Source: Homalodisca vitripennis
Lineage: Eukaryota > Arthropoda > Insecta > Hemiptera > Cicadellidae
Direction: 5' to 3'
Assembly (NCBI RefSeq): GCF_021130785.1
Contig: NC_060215.1
Coordinates: 66,654,501 to 66,718,500, forward strand
DNA: 64,000 nt
Shown one piece after another: positions 1 through 13,650 of the stretch; position 1 is the first letter of the stretch, and every line of letters begins with the position of its first letter. The notes beneath the pieces were generated by a model. That model had not been told where the DNA came from and made no database searches. It saw only the letters and a program-made list of their open reading frames with translations. A program made the position numbers and the translations under genes.

Positions 1-2950
1 ACTGTATATTATATGGAATACAGAGAACACAAAAATCGCCTAATACGGAAATGTTTAAAAACCTTTTATATTTACCTTTTTCCAGCTTTTTAGGTTAGCT
101 GCCCTCCTGTGCGATGGTTAAAACAAGTTTGGTTCTGAAATGTTCAGATCCAGCCGTGGCCGTATTTTGGGAATATTTTTGGATGAATTATAATGTAATA
201 AACGTCCCTACATTTTGACTTTCAAAACACTCGTATCCCACGAAGTTTTAATGTCCCCTAATTTCTAGTTATACACCACAATGTCAGAAGAGTATGCATT
301 GTATTAATGCAGTTGGTGTTTTTTTTGTTTGAGCGACTATTTTTTAAATTACTTGTAATTTTAATACTGTTGTGCTTACTATAGTTACGTGTATTACCAT
401 TACGTGTAAATGGTAGAACGTGTATTTTTAACATCAAGAGTTTCTGCAACATTTAGCGCTCTTAGGGGTTAAACGGTTAAGTGTAACTAAATTACACCTA
501 GAATAAAAGAGTCTTAGAATTGCATGTTAAACCTAAATCCATCAGAAAATTAGGGCATTTTATAAGAAATCTCAAAGTTGAACGCCATATTGCAAAATGC
601 CGACCGCATTTTAAGCTTATAACTACGTAGTCGTACTAAGCATACAAATCTGGCAAATTTGCCAATTTAAAGTTTGCTGTAAAAATAATGCTTTATGATG
701 TCCCAATAGTCGCCACCTTGAGTTTATTGCCCTGTATAGGTTGAAAGTATTCGCTTTATATAAAGAGTATTTTAATATCGGTGCTAAGTTTGCATGTTCC
801 AACAAAACACGATGCGGCATCGTATGATTATTACAAGTCACTATTTCCTGGAACAATCAGTGCCTGTAGGTATTGAGTGACTTTTGTACTTGTTTCAGTG
901 ATAAATTTAAACATTAATTGTGTATTGTTCTTAGTAATGTTGCGTACAACGAGTAGTTATTGATGCTGATAAGGTTATTTGGTTTAAATTTGCATTTAAA
1001 TTGAAGTTCGATCCGAACGATTCGGTACGGTTCTGGAAATAAGTTTTGTATAAACCTCTTATAAAGTAATAAACATTATAATACAGTTTATTACAAGAAA
1101 CCTGCCTGTAACGGATTTAAAACACCGTGATGTCACTCAAGTTGGTTAGGCGTTACCACTCATTCACGGTGCTTCTGGTGTGTTAAAGATTGTTTTTATG
1201 GTCCAAACGTGTCGTCAAGGTCACGTGACATCGCCGATTCTCCAACAACTACAATGAGAGTCTGGAGAGTCATCGTAAAATACGACTATTACTGACTATA
1301 TGACGAGTAACCTGTGACTTTTAACTGTCACACTGTGTAACTAGGACCATTCTGGTAGCTATCCGGTATCCGTGCTTATATACTTATGGTTAGGCTCAAA
1401 CCGTTGAGAAAATAAAAACTTTACTAGCTTTTTGATTTTACGGTCTTTAAGGAGTAAGTGGGAGAGCAAAATTGTTTCCATGCAATTTTTGATAGGAAAT
1501 GTTTTGAACACACACTCACTCCCGATCTGAAGAAAACTCAAAATATCTGAAGCACACACACGTTCATATAACTTCTCGATCTCGTCTTATAAAGTACAAA
1601 ATAAATACAATACTGTCCAAAACAAAAATTATTCATTAAAATATGTTTAAATACATCACTAGAAGTATTTACCCTCTGAAGTAAATAGAATTATTAAATT
1701 TAACGTTTTTTTCTTCTGATTTTAAAAACGTCCTGACGTTTTGTAAAGTTCGAAATATATGATTTTGCCGATAGAAATATTTGCTCTAAACATTGCTGTA
1801 ATAACAAATGAATATTTTTGAACAACTAATTAAAAGCTTACTCGAATCAAAAGAAATATTTTATGGAAAGAATTTGCCTTATTAAAAAAGTATGTGTGAA
1901 CTAATTGACTGAGGGATGGTAAAATAACAAGTAATTCCCATAATTTAAATGTATCTTTTAGTTTATGAAAAGGCAGAATATGCAGGCAATGCAGCAAAAC
2001 ATATAAAATTATGTGACATAATTATGTGATGGTAAAAGTCCAGTGTAAGGTTAAATTATTATTTTCCATAATAGTGGGCATTTTAAAAGCACTCTTTCCA
2101 AAAATGCTGGGTGGGTAGAAACTCAAAAAGTTTTAATGGGCTGGTAATTGACTGGTGGCTTAAATGTTTACTTGACCTTTGATGTAAAATCAGCGTCGCC
2201 AAAACGCATTTATAACCACTCTATCTAACTGGGTAACGTGTTATAAAAAACCCCATCCTATCTTATTATTGTTTAACCACTGAGAACGAAGAGTTTTTTT
2301 AACATTTCCCAAAATGGGGGTTTAAGATAAGTGTTTTGCGGACTAGCTGAAGCCAAAAATATCTTTTGCTACATTAAACTAAAAAAATGCAGGAAACAGG
2401 CTAATACAACAATTTTAATTGGTTCAGGATATGTTTAGTCTAGTTTACAGAACTATTTTATCTGTCATCGAATGAGGGTACAAGTTTTCATACATCCGAA
2501 GCCAATTATTTAGCCTTATTTGTGGTGTAAAGTTGACTAAAGCAGCTTATAGGGTACAAGCAAGCCTAGACTTCTATTTTATTGACTACTTTGTATATAT
2601 TTACTGTTTTCACATTTGTAAAAATGTATATTGAAATTGAGTACCCGTCAGTTTGGTGGTATTTTAGCTTAGAATACTTTGTGTAGAAACAAGTCTATAG
2701 CCTACTCAAACTGTGATAGAAGCGTGGAGTTAGTGAGGAATGATTTCATTGTTTCTAGTTTTCTCCAGTCTAAAATTTGCACATCCAGTAAAGTTCTCTG
2801 TATATTTATCCTAAATCTTAACGTTAACAGAGATATAATAATAATAATAATAATAATATCACCATTTGAGATTTTCAACGAAACTTCAAACTACTTAAGA
2901 TATTTATGTATTATACGGTGTAGGATTCTAGCTAAGGTTGGGCTGGATAC
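1..2950. other. AT-rich intergenic DNA, no gene recognised
   Basis: No open frame here reads like a protein and I see no splice-bounded exon. Short frames on both strands are the length expected by chance in DNA this AT-rich. The only local structure is a short ATA trinucleotide run at about 2835-2858. Confidence 0.6.
2835..2858. repeat. (ATA)n microsatellite
   Basis: About eight uninterrupted ATA/TAA units are read directly from the sequence. It is a simple repeat with no associated gene. Confidence 0.9.
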
Positions 2951-2959
2951 GGAACTAAG

Positions 2960-3660
2960 GTGCGGTTGCCGAAAAGAATAACCGATGATTGGGCGGCATG
3001 GAAATGTTCTGATATTCGGATGCAAATGGACCGATGGACATGACAGGTGTCGCGATGGCCGCCCTCTCTCTCCCGCAGTACCCTAACCTACAACACTTCC
3101 TAGGGGGAGAGACGGAAACTGCCTGCGCCGGTTTACCCTGTGTTCGCCTTATCCAGGTGTTTACGTGGCACCAAGGTCGGCAACTAGTGTGTGCCACGGC
3201 ACGACAGTGACACTCGCGATCCTCGACGAGTTAAATAATAGTGACGACTTTATTCTTCGACCAAGAATGTCCCGATGACATTCTTATCAGAGACATCGTT
3301 CACTTAAAGAATAACAATAACCTTTACATATCTGTGCAAGAGCTTACTTCCTTATTTAGAGTTGATCGAAATTGTAGAAATTTGAGCCACATACCGAAGC
3401 CGCATATCTCCTAGTAAGCTGTGTTCGCCTTATCCAGCTGCGTCCACCTCAAGGTCGTCCACTTTGTTTGCGGATATCTTTGCAGTGCCGCTGCCGCCTG
3501 CCGTCCGTCACACACGGGTTTCATTTAAGAAATAACAAGAGCGCATTACGCCTTCAACTGCTTCCTGGAGTGAGATAATGGAAATTAAATGTGTTCGCCT
3601 TATTTGTCTTTGGTTCAGATACGCCCGACGTTATGCCCTCTATTTGTGTATACTTTAGTC
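2960..3660. other. GC-richer segment with three copies of a 14-base motif
   Basis: This segment is clearly richer in G+C than its flanks. The motif TGTGTTCGCCTTAT occurs at 3139, 3420 and 3590; the first two copies continue with CCAG. Spacing is irregular (281 and 170 bp), so this is not a clean tandem array. It may be the relic of a transposon or decayed satellite. An 80-codon minus-strand frame (2955-3197) has no recognisable domain and is probably a by-product of base composition. Confidence 0.45.
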
Positions 3661-5580
3661 ACTTCACTGCAGCACCGCATATTCTATTTTTCGTAAAATT
3701 ATATGAAAAATGTATGAAGCGATGTTAGGTCTTAAAAGTCCTCTCCTCCACCTAATAAGTAAAATAAAATAAAATCTTTCCTATTACAAAATTGCACTGG
3801 CATGTAGAACTAAAATTACACTTAATAAGAAATGACATGGTGGGGAACATACAACATTTAAAATTTAAATATTAAAATTAAGTATATACATACTTTAAAA
3901 TTACAAAATTTCCTCATTATTACCAATATAAAGCTACAAAAATAATCTTATCCCTGCCAGCTTCCATTCTCCATTCACTCAACTTACACGCAGTCACCCC
4001 AAGTTCAAGTCACCACAAGAACCACTAAACCGTCACACCCGCCGAGTTCTCAGCAGACACACGGAAACATTGGAAGATTTATTATATGTTGTTATTATTT
4101 TATATAAGACTGTTCGATGAATTTGAATCGATAATAAAGATGCATCTTTACATCCAGAACTTACCTTAAAGAGTTCTGCGTGCACTAATATTAGAGGAAA
4201 TATTTTGGGCCAAAAAACTTAACAACTAATATGAATTAATCCTGTACACACTAAGTAGGTGAAGATTTTCAAGTTCTTTAATTTTAATTTTAATCACGGT
4301 CGTAGGTTAAATGTTCGAGAGGGCTTCTTAGCCCTAACTTTGTCTGGTAAAATAAAATATTACTTCACTTCACTTTACTTTTACTTTCGGTTAAAGATGA
4401 ACCGGATACTGTAATTCTGTACAAACTTTATTTTATTTGAACGTTTATTTCATTAATCAACACATCTCAGTAATTGAAGTGAGACTAAACTAGAGCTTTC
4501 ACCAGCATCACTCTGGCATGAGTTTTGGAGTAATATTGATTTCGAGTTTAGTAATAAGGCTTTGATAGCATATTACGAGTGAGATACTGTAAGTTTTGAT
4601 TACATTTAGTTCTAGTCCTAGACTACAATTCCATTGTGCAAGTGAATCAATATTAGAGTTTATTGGTTATCCACAAATATGTATCTCGTTACGTTAAAAG
4701 TGGCAGTAAATGTATAAATCGTCATCGTACAGATGGAACTTGGAGTGTTGGATTTAAGGGTACGGATCCACAGACAACTACGTGGAATATCGAACAGTGA
4801 ACCTATGGACTAAAATACACAGATTGCCTCGCGTCGCGCTCTGTGTAGACGTGTATTCCATATATTGACATCTATTTTAGTTTCGCGTCGCTGTATGTGT
4901 ATTTGTGCTCTAAGTAGGCAAGTTATCAATCTAGAGTGAAAAGAGAAGTGGTCCAAGTACAGAACCCAGGGGCACTCCTCGGGAGACAGAACTGCACTCG
5001 AAGTACCCCTTTTCAGTCTTGACACGCTGCTGCCGTTAATTTAGATATGATCCTACCCACAATCATCAAAGAAACCACGTTTCTTCAATTTGATCAGCAA
5101 AATAGGGCGAAACGCACAGTCGAAGACCTTAGAAAAGTTACATTCACACTGACAATTCTGCCTGGCCTTGTCACGCCGCGTGTATGTCTCTCTGTATAGT
5201 AATAATTTAACCTGTTACCTGTTCAGAGTTTCAATGTGTTATACAGAGAATAAAGAACATTATGAAAATACAGATAATTCAAGCGTTATAAATCAAAGTG
5301 GTGCAGGTTATTGGTAATCAGTTTCAAAAGCTTGCTCTAATAGGATCTTAAAAAAGTTATCATCAACAAATCACATTTTTTTGGTACTATTTAAATATGT
5401 GTGATATATTCGGTGTCGTAACCAAAGTTCAAACAGTAGTTTGAGGCTTTGACCTAGTTAGTACCGATAGGCTAGTGTTATCTCCATGTTTAAAGCACAC
5501 TTAAAGCACACGTAATAGAACACGGGATAACTGGAGTGATAACACAACCTACTAGACTGACACTTAAAACCACACTTAGA
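3660..5580. other. AT-rich non-coding stretch
   Basis: I see no supported gene. There are short low-complexity patches such as AAAAT repeats near 3765 and TTCAC/TTTAC repeats near 4365. A 71-codon minus-strand frame at 4810-5025 shows no recognisable domain. Confidence 0.55.
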
Positions 5581-5589
5581 GCTCGCAAA

Positions 5590-5890
5590 ACACGTAGCAC
5601 AAATTCATAGTAGTTCGTGTTAACTAAGGAATTTGACAGAAACTACTTTGATATTCCATAAGAAATCGATGGGTAGTAATAGCTCTCAAAATGTTAGTAG
5701 CACGTGTTCACCTAAGAATTTGACATATGACAGGAGTGTTGCTCGAAGATAAACCGACGGACCTATCTCACAGAATTAGTGTTAGCTCATAGAATTTAAG
5801 GAGCACGTGTTCACCAAGGTATTTGGCAGCATAACTTGTTTGATACTTCAGGAGAAACCTACAGGTAGTGTTAGCTCGTGAACATATCAC
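5590..5890. repeat. Degenerate tandem repeat, unit about 90-100 bp
   Basis: A recurring block built around a core like GCACGTGTTCACC, followed by AAGG/AAGAATTTGACA-like sequence, begins near 5611, 5698 and 5801. A second recurring phrase, TAGTGTTAGCTC or close variants, falls near 5671, 5777 and 5867. The two phrases alternate, so this is an old, diverged tandem array of about three units. Possible further relics lie leftward to about 5470. Confidence 0.6.
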
Positions 5891-6919
5891 AATACGATCT
5901 GATAATTTGAATGATAAGCCAAGACAAGAGATAACCAGAAATATATTCCTCGAAGACCGCCGTCGAACCAGCTCACGGCCAGTACCAACCGCTGCGCCAA
6001 GCTCGTAATGAAATGTCCTCCGCGAATATAAATCTCGTCTCACATTTCAATATAAACTAGGTAAAGAATTAGTAAAATGTGCGGGATGTTTTGCAATGTG
6101 TTGGGAGCGGCGCGGCGTGCCTACACAGGTGTTGCCTTCCTCCCACCAACGGCACTCCTAGTCGCCTGCGCAGACTTCTCAGCTCTACTTCGAGACTGAT
6201 ACTATCGAATCGTCGACTCAATGCTGACAGCATTCGCACTAAAACAAGTATTTCTGTGATGGCTTTATGTAATTTTTGAATCTACGTAGTATACCATTAA
6301 GAGAAAAAACTGATCGGAAAAGCACTAGCAAAATTGTGCAATACAAAATTAAGGTACAGAGTTTCTTCTTTTAAAGGCAACATTCTATTATTGGACCCAT
6401 CAAAGTTTTAACAATTCACACTCGCCGTGTGGTGAATTTATTATAACGTTATTAATGTATATACTTGTATGATTACAATTTTTTTAAATTTTTAAATCAA
6501 AAGTTGTTTATTTCCAAAAGCAACATATGTGCTGTAATAAACAGAATACAAAGAAGGATAAGATTCCCCCAAACAAATTCACAATCCAAACTGTTTTTAC
6601 TAAATCGTAGAAAGTGTGGTTTTAAAAATTGATTACGTAAAACCAACAAAAAGTGTTGAATTTAAATTAACATTATACATGTTTGGACATACAAGGAAAC
6701 TGTTAGGGAATTAAAGACAGTGCATAAAAGCCAAGAAGGCAAACCGAAGGCATTTGAGTTTTATTTGTCTTGTATCATTCGGGATATTCTCTTACATGAT
6801 TAGCATGCCACATAGACTATTATAAATATATTAGTGTGATGAAATGTTATAAACATGTGCCATACATAATTATGGCAAGAATGGGGTGGGTTGCTATAGT
6901 ACATTCGTAAATACATTGG
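5890..6919. other. Non-coding spacer before the satellite
   Basis: A moderately GC-rich patch lies at about 6080-6250, with a 66-codon plus-strand frame lacking any recognisable domain. The rest is AT-rich. No gene is supported. Confidence 0.5.
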
Positions 6920-7589
6920 AGAATCAAAAAGTAAAGCACGGACGCAGGTGAACCAAAAGTTACAGTACGGACCTAGGAGAACCAAACTTTCCAGCACGGA
7001 TCTAGGATAAACAAAAATTACATCACGTATCTAGGAGAACCAAACTTTACAGCACAGACCTAGGATATACAAAAATTACATAACGTATCTAGGAGAACCA
7101 AACTTTCCAGCACGATCAAGGATAAACAAAAATTACATCACGTATCTAGGAGAACCAAACTTTACAGCACAGACCTAGGATATACAAAAATTACATCACG
7201 TATCTAGGAGAACCAAACTTTACAGCACGGACCTAGGATATACAAAAATTACAGTACGTATCTAGGAGAACCCAACTTTACAGCACAGACCTAGGATATA
7301 CAAAAATTACATCACGTATCTAGGAGAACCAAACTTTACAGCACAGACCTAGGATATACAAAAATTACATCACGTATCTAGGAGAACCAAACTTTACAGC
7401 ACAGACCTAGGATATACAAAAATTACATCACGTATCTAGGAGAACCAAACTTTACAGCACAGACCTAGGATATACAAAAATTACATCACGTATCTAGGGG
7501 AACCAAACTTTACAGCACAGACCTAGGATATACAAAAATTACATCACGTATCTAGGAGAACCAAACTTTACAGCACAGACCTAGGATAT

Positions 7590-10500
7590 ACAAAAATTAC
7601 ATCACGTATCTAAGAAACCACAACTTTACAGCACAGACCTAGGATATCACAAAAATTACATCACGTATCTAGGAGAATCAAACTTTACAGCACAGACCTA
7701 GGATATACAAAAATTTACATCACTAATCTAGGAGAACCAAACGTTACAGCACAGACCTAGATATACAAAAATTACATCACGTAACTAGGGAACAAACTTA
7801 CCAGCACTGACCCTAGGATATACAAAAATTACATCACGTATCTAGGAGAACCAAACTTTACAGCACAGACCTAGGATATACAAAAACTTACATCACGTAC
7901 TAGAAGAAACCACACTTTAACCGCACAGACCTAGATATACAAAAATTACATTCACTATCTAGAGAAACCAAAACTTTACAGCACAACCTATGATATTACA
8001 TAAATTACATAACGTATCTAGGGGAAAAAAACCAAACTTTACAGCAGCGGACCTAGATATACAAAAATTACAGTACGTACTAGGAGAACCCAACTTTACA
8101 GCACAGACCCTAGATATACAAAAATAACAATCACGTATCTACGGAGAAAAACCAAACTTTACAGCACGTATCTAGGAGAACCAAACTTTACAGCACGGAC
8201 CTAGATATACAAAAATTATCATCACGTAATCTAGAGAATCAAACTTTTACAGCACAGCACCTCAGGATATACAAAAATTACATCCACGTATCTAGGAGAA
8301 CCACACTTAACAGCACAGACCTAGGATATACAGAAAATTACATCACGTATCTAGAAACCAAACTTTACAGCACAGACCTAGTGATATTCAAAAATTTAAA
8401 CATGCACGTAGCTAAGGAGAACCAAACTTTACAGTCAACTGACCTAGATATACAGAAAATTAACATCACGTAATCTAGAAGAACCAAACTTAACGCACGA
8501 CCTAGCATAAACAAAAATTATATCGCGTATCTAGGAAGAACCCAACTTTACAGCATAGACCTAGGATAACAAAAATTACAGCAACGTATCTAGGAGAAAC
8601 CAAACTTTACAGCACGACCTTGGATATACAAAAATTACATCACCGTACTAGGAGATTCAAACTTTACAGCACGGACCTACGGTGATATACAAAAATTACC
8701 TCACGTATCTAGAGAACCAAACTTTACAGCACAGACCTAGGATATACAAAAATTACATCCACGATCTAGGAGAACCAAACTTTACAGCACAAGACCCTAG
8801 GATATACAAAATTTACATCACGTAATCTAGGAGAACCAAACGTATACAGCACAGACCTAGGAATACAAAATTACATCACGAATCAGGAGAACCAAACTTA
8901 TACAGCACAGACCTAGGATATACAAAAATTACATCACGTATCTATGAGAACCAAACTTTAACAGCACAGACCAGGATATACAAAAATTACCATCACGTAA
9001 TCTAGGGTAACCAAACTTTACAGCACAACCTAGAATTACAAAAATTACATCACGTATCTAAGGAAGAACCAAACTTTACAGCACAGACCTGGATAAACAA
9101 AAATTTCATACACGTACTAGGAGAACCAAACTTTCGAGCACATACCGAGGATATACAAAAATTACATCACGTATCTAGGAGAACCAAACTTTACAGCACA
9201 GACCTAGGATATACAAAAAATTACATCACGTATCTAGGAGAACCAAACTTTACACAACGGACCTAGGATATAAAAAAATTACAGTACGTAAAATCTAGGA
9301 GAACCCAACTTTACAGACAGACCTAGGAATATACAAAAAATTACATCACGTATCCTAAGAGAACCAACTTTACAGCAACAGACCTAAGAGATACAAATAA
9401 GTACATCACGTATCCAAGAGAAACAAACTTAACAGCACGTATCTAGAGAACCAAACTTTACTCCAGACCTAGATATACCATAAATTACCTCACGATCTAG
9501 GAGAACCAAACTTTACAGCCACACGACCTAGGATATACAAAAAATTTACATCACGTATCTAGGAAACCTACTTTACAGCACAGACCTAGGATATACAAAA
9601 ATTACATCAACGTTATCTAGGAGAACCAAACTTTACAGCACGGACCTAGGATAAACAAAAATTACATCACGTACCTAGGAGAAACCAAACTTTACAGCAC
9701 ACGGGGGGGGGGGGGGGGGGGGGGACCCTAGTATAAAGAAAAAATTACAAGTCACATAATCTAGGAATCTAACCAAACTTTACTGCATCGATGACCAAGG
9801 ATATAATCAGAAAATTAACAGTACGTAAATCTAGGAGAAACCCTAACTTTTACACAGCACAGATACCTAGGATTATAACAAAAATTACAGCACGTATCTA
9901 GAAGGAGAACCACACATTAAAATCTTAGCACGAACCTAGGATATACAAAAAAAAACATGATCACGTATCTATAGAAATCAAACTTTTACCCCTAGCACAG
10001 AAACCTAGGATTAACAAAAATTTTTTTTTTTTATTTATTTTTTTTTTTTTTTTTTAAAAACATTTATTTAAAATTTTTTTTTTTTTTTTTGTAACCAAAT
10101 ATTTTTTTTTTTTAAAATTTTTTTTTTTTTTAAAAAATACAGTCACGTAACTAGGAGAACCAAACTTTGTACAGCACCGACCTATGTGATATACAAAAAT
10201 TTACAGGTACGAATCTATTTGTAACCCAACTTATACACATCACAGAACCACGGAATTCCGACCAAAAAACATCCCGTAATCTAACTATGTAGGTAACCAA
10301 ACATTAACATACCATACCAGCACTAGACCTAGTAAATACAAAAATTACAACTACTTATCAATGCCTCATCCCCCCAAAAACCGCCCCCAGCACCAAGGTA
10401 CCTCGTCCACTAAACCACCCTTGACCAACCCTGAAATCTAGATACACAAACTAGTTACCTCGCACAGTCCCTAAGGAGATCAACCCCCCAAACAACACGT

Positions 10501-10620
10501 CTCTCTTCGCCCCCCACTAAACCGCTCCCTGAGTACCCCGTAGGATATCCATCCCCAAACCGCCCACCACGACCACTCTTGCCCCCACCATTAACAGTCA
10601 CAGACCTAAGATAACAAAAA
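7590..10620. other. Indel-rich, probably unpolished part of the satellite
   Basis: Within the array, units left of about 7590 and right of about 10620 are nearly identical. Units between them carry single-base insertions and deletions nearly every 10-20 bases, mostly in homopolymers. This pattern fits uncorrected long-read sequence better than biological divergence, which would show substitutions too. The stretch also holds a run of 22 G (9703-9724), long A/T homopolymers (10018-10138) and a C-rich, non-repeat-like stretch (about 10360-10600). Treat coordinates and copy number here as unreliable. Confidence 0.75.
9703..9724. repeat. 22-base G homopolymer
   Basis: The run is read directly and sits in the middle of the noisy satellite section. 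A run this long inside an otherwise regular 58-bp array is more likely a sequencing or consensus artefact than real DNA. Confidence 0.9.
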
Positions 10621-12879
10621 AATCCATCACGTATCTAGGAAACCAAACTTTACAGCACAGACCTAGGATATACAACAATACATCACGTAACCTAGGAGAA
10701 CCAAACTTTCAGCACAGACCTAGGAAATACAAAAATTACATCACTTATCTAGGAGAACCAAACTTACAGCACAGACCTAGGATATAACATAAATTTACAT
10801 CACGTATCTAGAGAACCAAACTTTACAGCACGGACCTAGTGATATACAAAAATTACAGTACGTATCTAGGAGAACCCAACTTTACAGCACAGACCTAGAT
10901 ATACAAAAATACATCAAGTATCTAGGAGAACCAAACTTTACAGCACAGACCTAGGATATACAAAAATTACATCACGTATCTAGGAGAACCAAACTTTACA
11001 GCACAGACCTAGGATATACAAAAATTACATCACGTATCTAGGAGAACCCAAACTTTACAGCACAGACCTAGGATATACATAAATTACATCACGTATCTAG
11101 GAGAACCAAACTTTACAGCACGGACCTAGGATATACAAAAATTACAGTCACGTATCTAGGAGAACCCAAACTTTACAGCACAGACCTAGGATATACAAAA
11201 ATTACATCACGTATCTAGGAGAACCAAACTTTACAGCACGTATCTAGGAGAACCAAACTTTACAGCACGGACCTAGGATATACAAAAATTACATCACGTA
11301 TCTAGGAGAACCCAAACTTTACAGCACAGACCTAGGATATACAAAAATTACATCACGTATCTAGGAGAACCAAACTTTACAGCACAGACCTAGGATATAC
11401 AAAAATTACATCACGTATCTAGGAGAACCAAACTTTACAGCACAGACCTAGGATATACAAAAATTACATCACGTATCTAGGAGAACCAAACTTTACAGCA
11501 CGGACCTAGGATATACAAAAATTACATCACGTATCTAGAGAACCAAACTTTACAGCACGGACCTAGGATAAACAAAAATTACATCGCGTATCTAGGAGAA
11601 CCCAACTTTACAGCATAGACCTAGGATATACAACAAAAATTACAGCACGTATCTAGGAGAACCAAACTTTACAGCACGGACCTAGGATATACAAAAATTA
11701 CATCACGTATCTAGGAGAATCAAACTTTACAGCACAGACCTAGGATATACATAAATTACATCACGTATCTAGGAGAACCAAACTTTACAGCACAGACCTA
11801 GGATATACAAAAATTACATCACGTATCTAGGAGAACCAAACTTTACAGCACAGACCTAGGATATACAAAAATTACATCACGTATCTAGGAGAACCAAACT
11901 TTACAGCACAGACCTAGGATATACAAAAATTACATCACGTATCTAGGAGAACCAAACTTTACAGCACAGACCTAGGATATACAAAAATTACATCACGTAT
12001 CTAGGAGAACCAAACTTTACAGCACAGACCTAGGATATACAAAAATTACATCACGTATCTAGGAACCAAACTTTACAGCACAGACCTAGGATATACAAAA
12101 ATTACATCACGTATCTACAGAACCTACACTATATACAGGATATACAAAAATTACATCACGTATACTAGGAGATACAGCACAGAACCTAGGATAACATCTA
12201 CATCACGTATCTAGGAGAACCAAACTTTACAGCACAGACCTAGGATATACAAAAATTACATCACGTATCTAGGAGAACCAAACTTTACAGCACAGACCTA
12301 GGATATACAAAAATTACATCACGTATCTAGGAGAACCAAACTTTACAGCACGGACCTAGGATATACAAAAATTACATCACGTAACTAGGAGAACCAAACT
12401 TTACAGCACGGACCTAGGATATAAAAAATTACATCACGTATCTAGGAGAACCAAACTTTACAGCACGGACCTAGGATATACAAAAATTACAGTACGTATC
12501 TAGGAGAACCAAACTTTACATCACAGACCTAGGATATACAAAAATTACATCACGTATCTAGGAGAACCAAACTTTACAGCACGGACCTAGGATATACAAA
12601 AATTACATCACGTATCTAGAAGAACCAAACTTTACAGCACGGACCTAGGATAAACAAAAATTATATCGCGTATCTAGGAGAACCAAACTTTACAGCACGG
12701 ACCTAGGATATACAAAAATTACATCACGTATCTAGGAGAACCAAACTTTACAGCACGGACCTAGGATAAACAAAAATTATATCGCGTATCTAGGAGAATC
12801 AAACTTTACAGCACGGACCTAGGATATACAAGAATTACATCACGTATCTAGGAGAACCAAACTTTACATCACGGACTTA

Positions 12880-13650
12880 AACAATAGGGCACGGGTTTAG
12901 ATTAGAAATCGTGACGTAAGTCGAGGAAAAATCTTTTCTAGAAGAGGCCTAATAACTTGCCGAGTTTAAATTACTAAACAAATTATGGGAGAGGTGCGCA
13001 CTGTGTGGACTGTCGTAATGATTTACGCTTATTTCAAAGACGAGATAAGGTAGGAGATTTTGACATAAGTCTAGAACTAAGAATTTATTAAAGAGGCGAA
13101 AGTTCTTACCACTAAACTGATAAATATAATATAAATCGTTCCTTTATTGCGAGATTAAATTATGCCTGTTTGTTATGAAACATACACGCTAGCTGTATAT
13201 TACGCCATTTTCACAATATTTACACTTAGTTAAAAATATTGTAAGTATTTTTTATCAAAATACGATATGTTTCCAATTTCCTTTCTAAATCGGAAAAAAT
13301 CGGAAATCTAGTTCCATACTGTTCCACACCATAAACATGTTGTATGTTTTAATTTTATTTAAGTAATACATGTGTAATGAAGTGGAGAGGAACGGGAACA
13401 ACTTCAAATATACGTTTAAAATTTAAAATACTTTCTAATGTACAAACAATTATTCTCAGCCCAAAATAAACACTTCGTGTACTTTATTTGGGGATACGTT
13501 AAAGTATTTCGCTCAGGGCTGTAAAACGTTACCATAGTTAGTTACACGATACGCAACACGCAATAATGGAAATCCTAATATATTTTAATTATCGATATTC
13601 TTGAAGTGTGTTATTGGAAATACGAACTTATTATTCCATACATTTGGTCG
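12880..13650. other. Non-coding spacer between two satellites
   Basis: AT-rich sequence with no supported gene. Confidence 0.55.

Larger units (their letters stand above)
6920..12876. repeat. Satellite array, 58-bp dimeric unit (29+29)
   Basis: This is about 6 kb of head-to-tail repeat, roughly 100 units. A clean example is 11882-11939, with the next unit starting at 11940, which confirms a 58-bp period. Each unit divides into two 29-bp halves that align to each other without gaps at 20 of 29 positions (for example 11903-11931 and 11932-11960). Both halves contain CTAGGA and CAAA at the same offsets. The array is therefore a 29-bp monomer fixed as an alternating A-B dimer. A few junctions break the alternation, for example near 8161, 9436 and 11231, where a B-type half directly follows B-type sequence. 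Unit variants (GGACCTAGG, ATATCGCG, AACCCAAC) are scattered and recur as blocks. Both ends fade: the left end from about 6920 and the right end at about 12876. Confidence 0.97.

Noticed and set aside
6920..12876. CRISPR array
   Set aside because: The repeats are strictly tandem with no unique spacers, and the genomic setting is eukaryotic.
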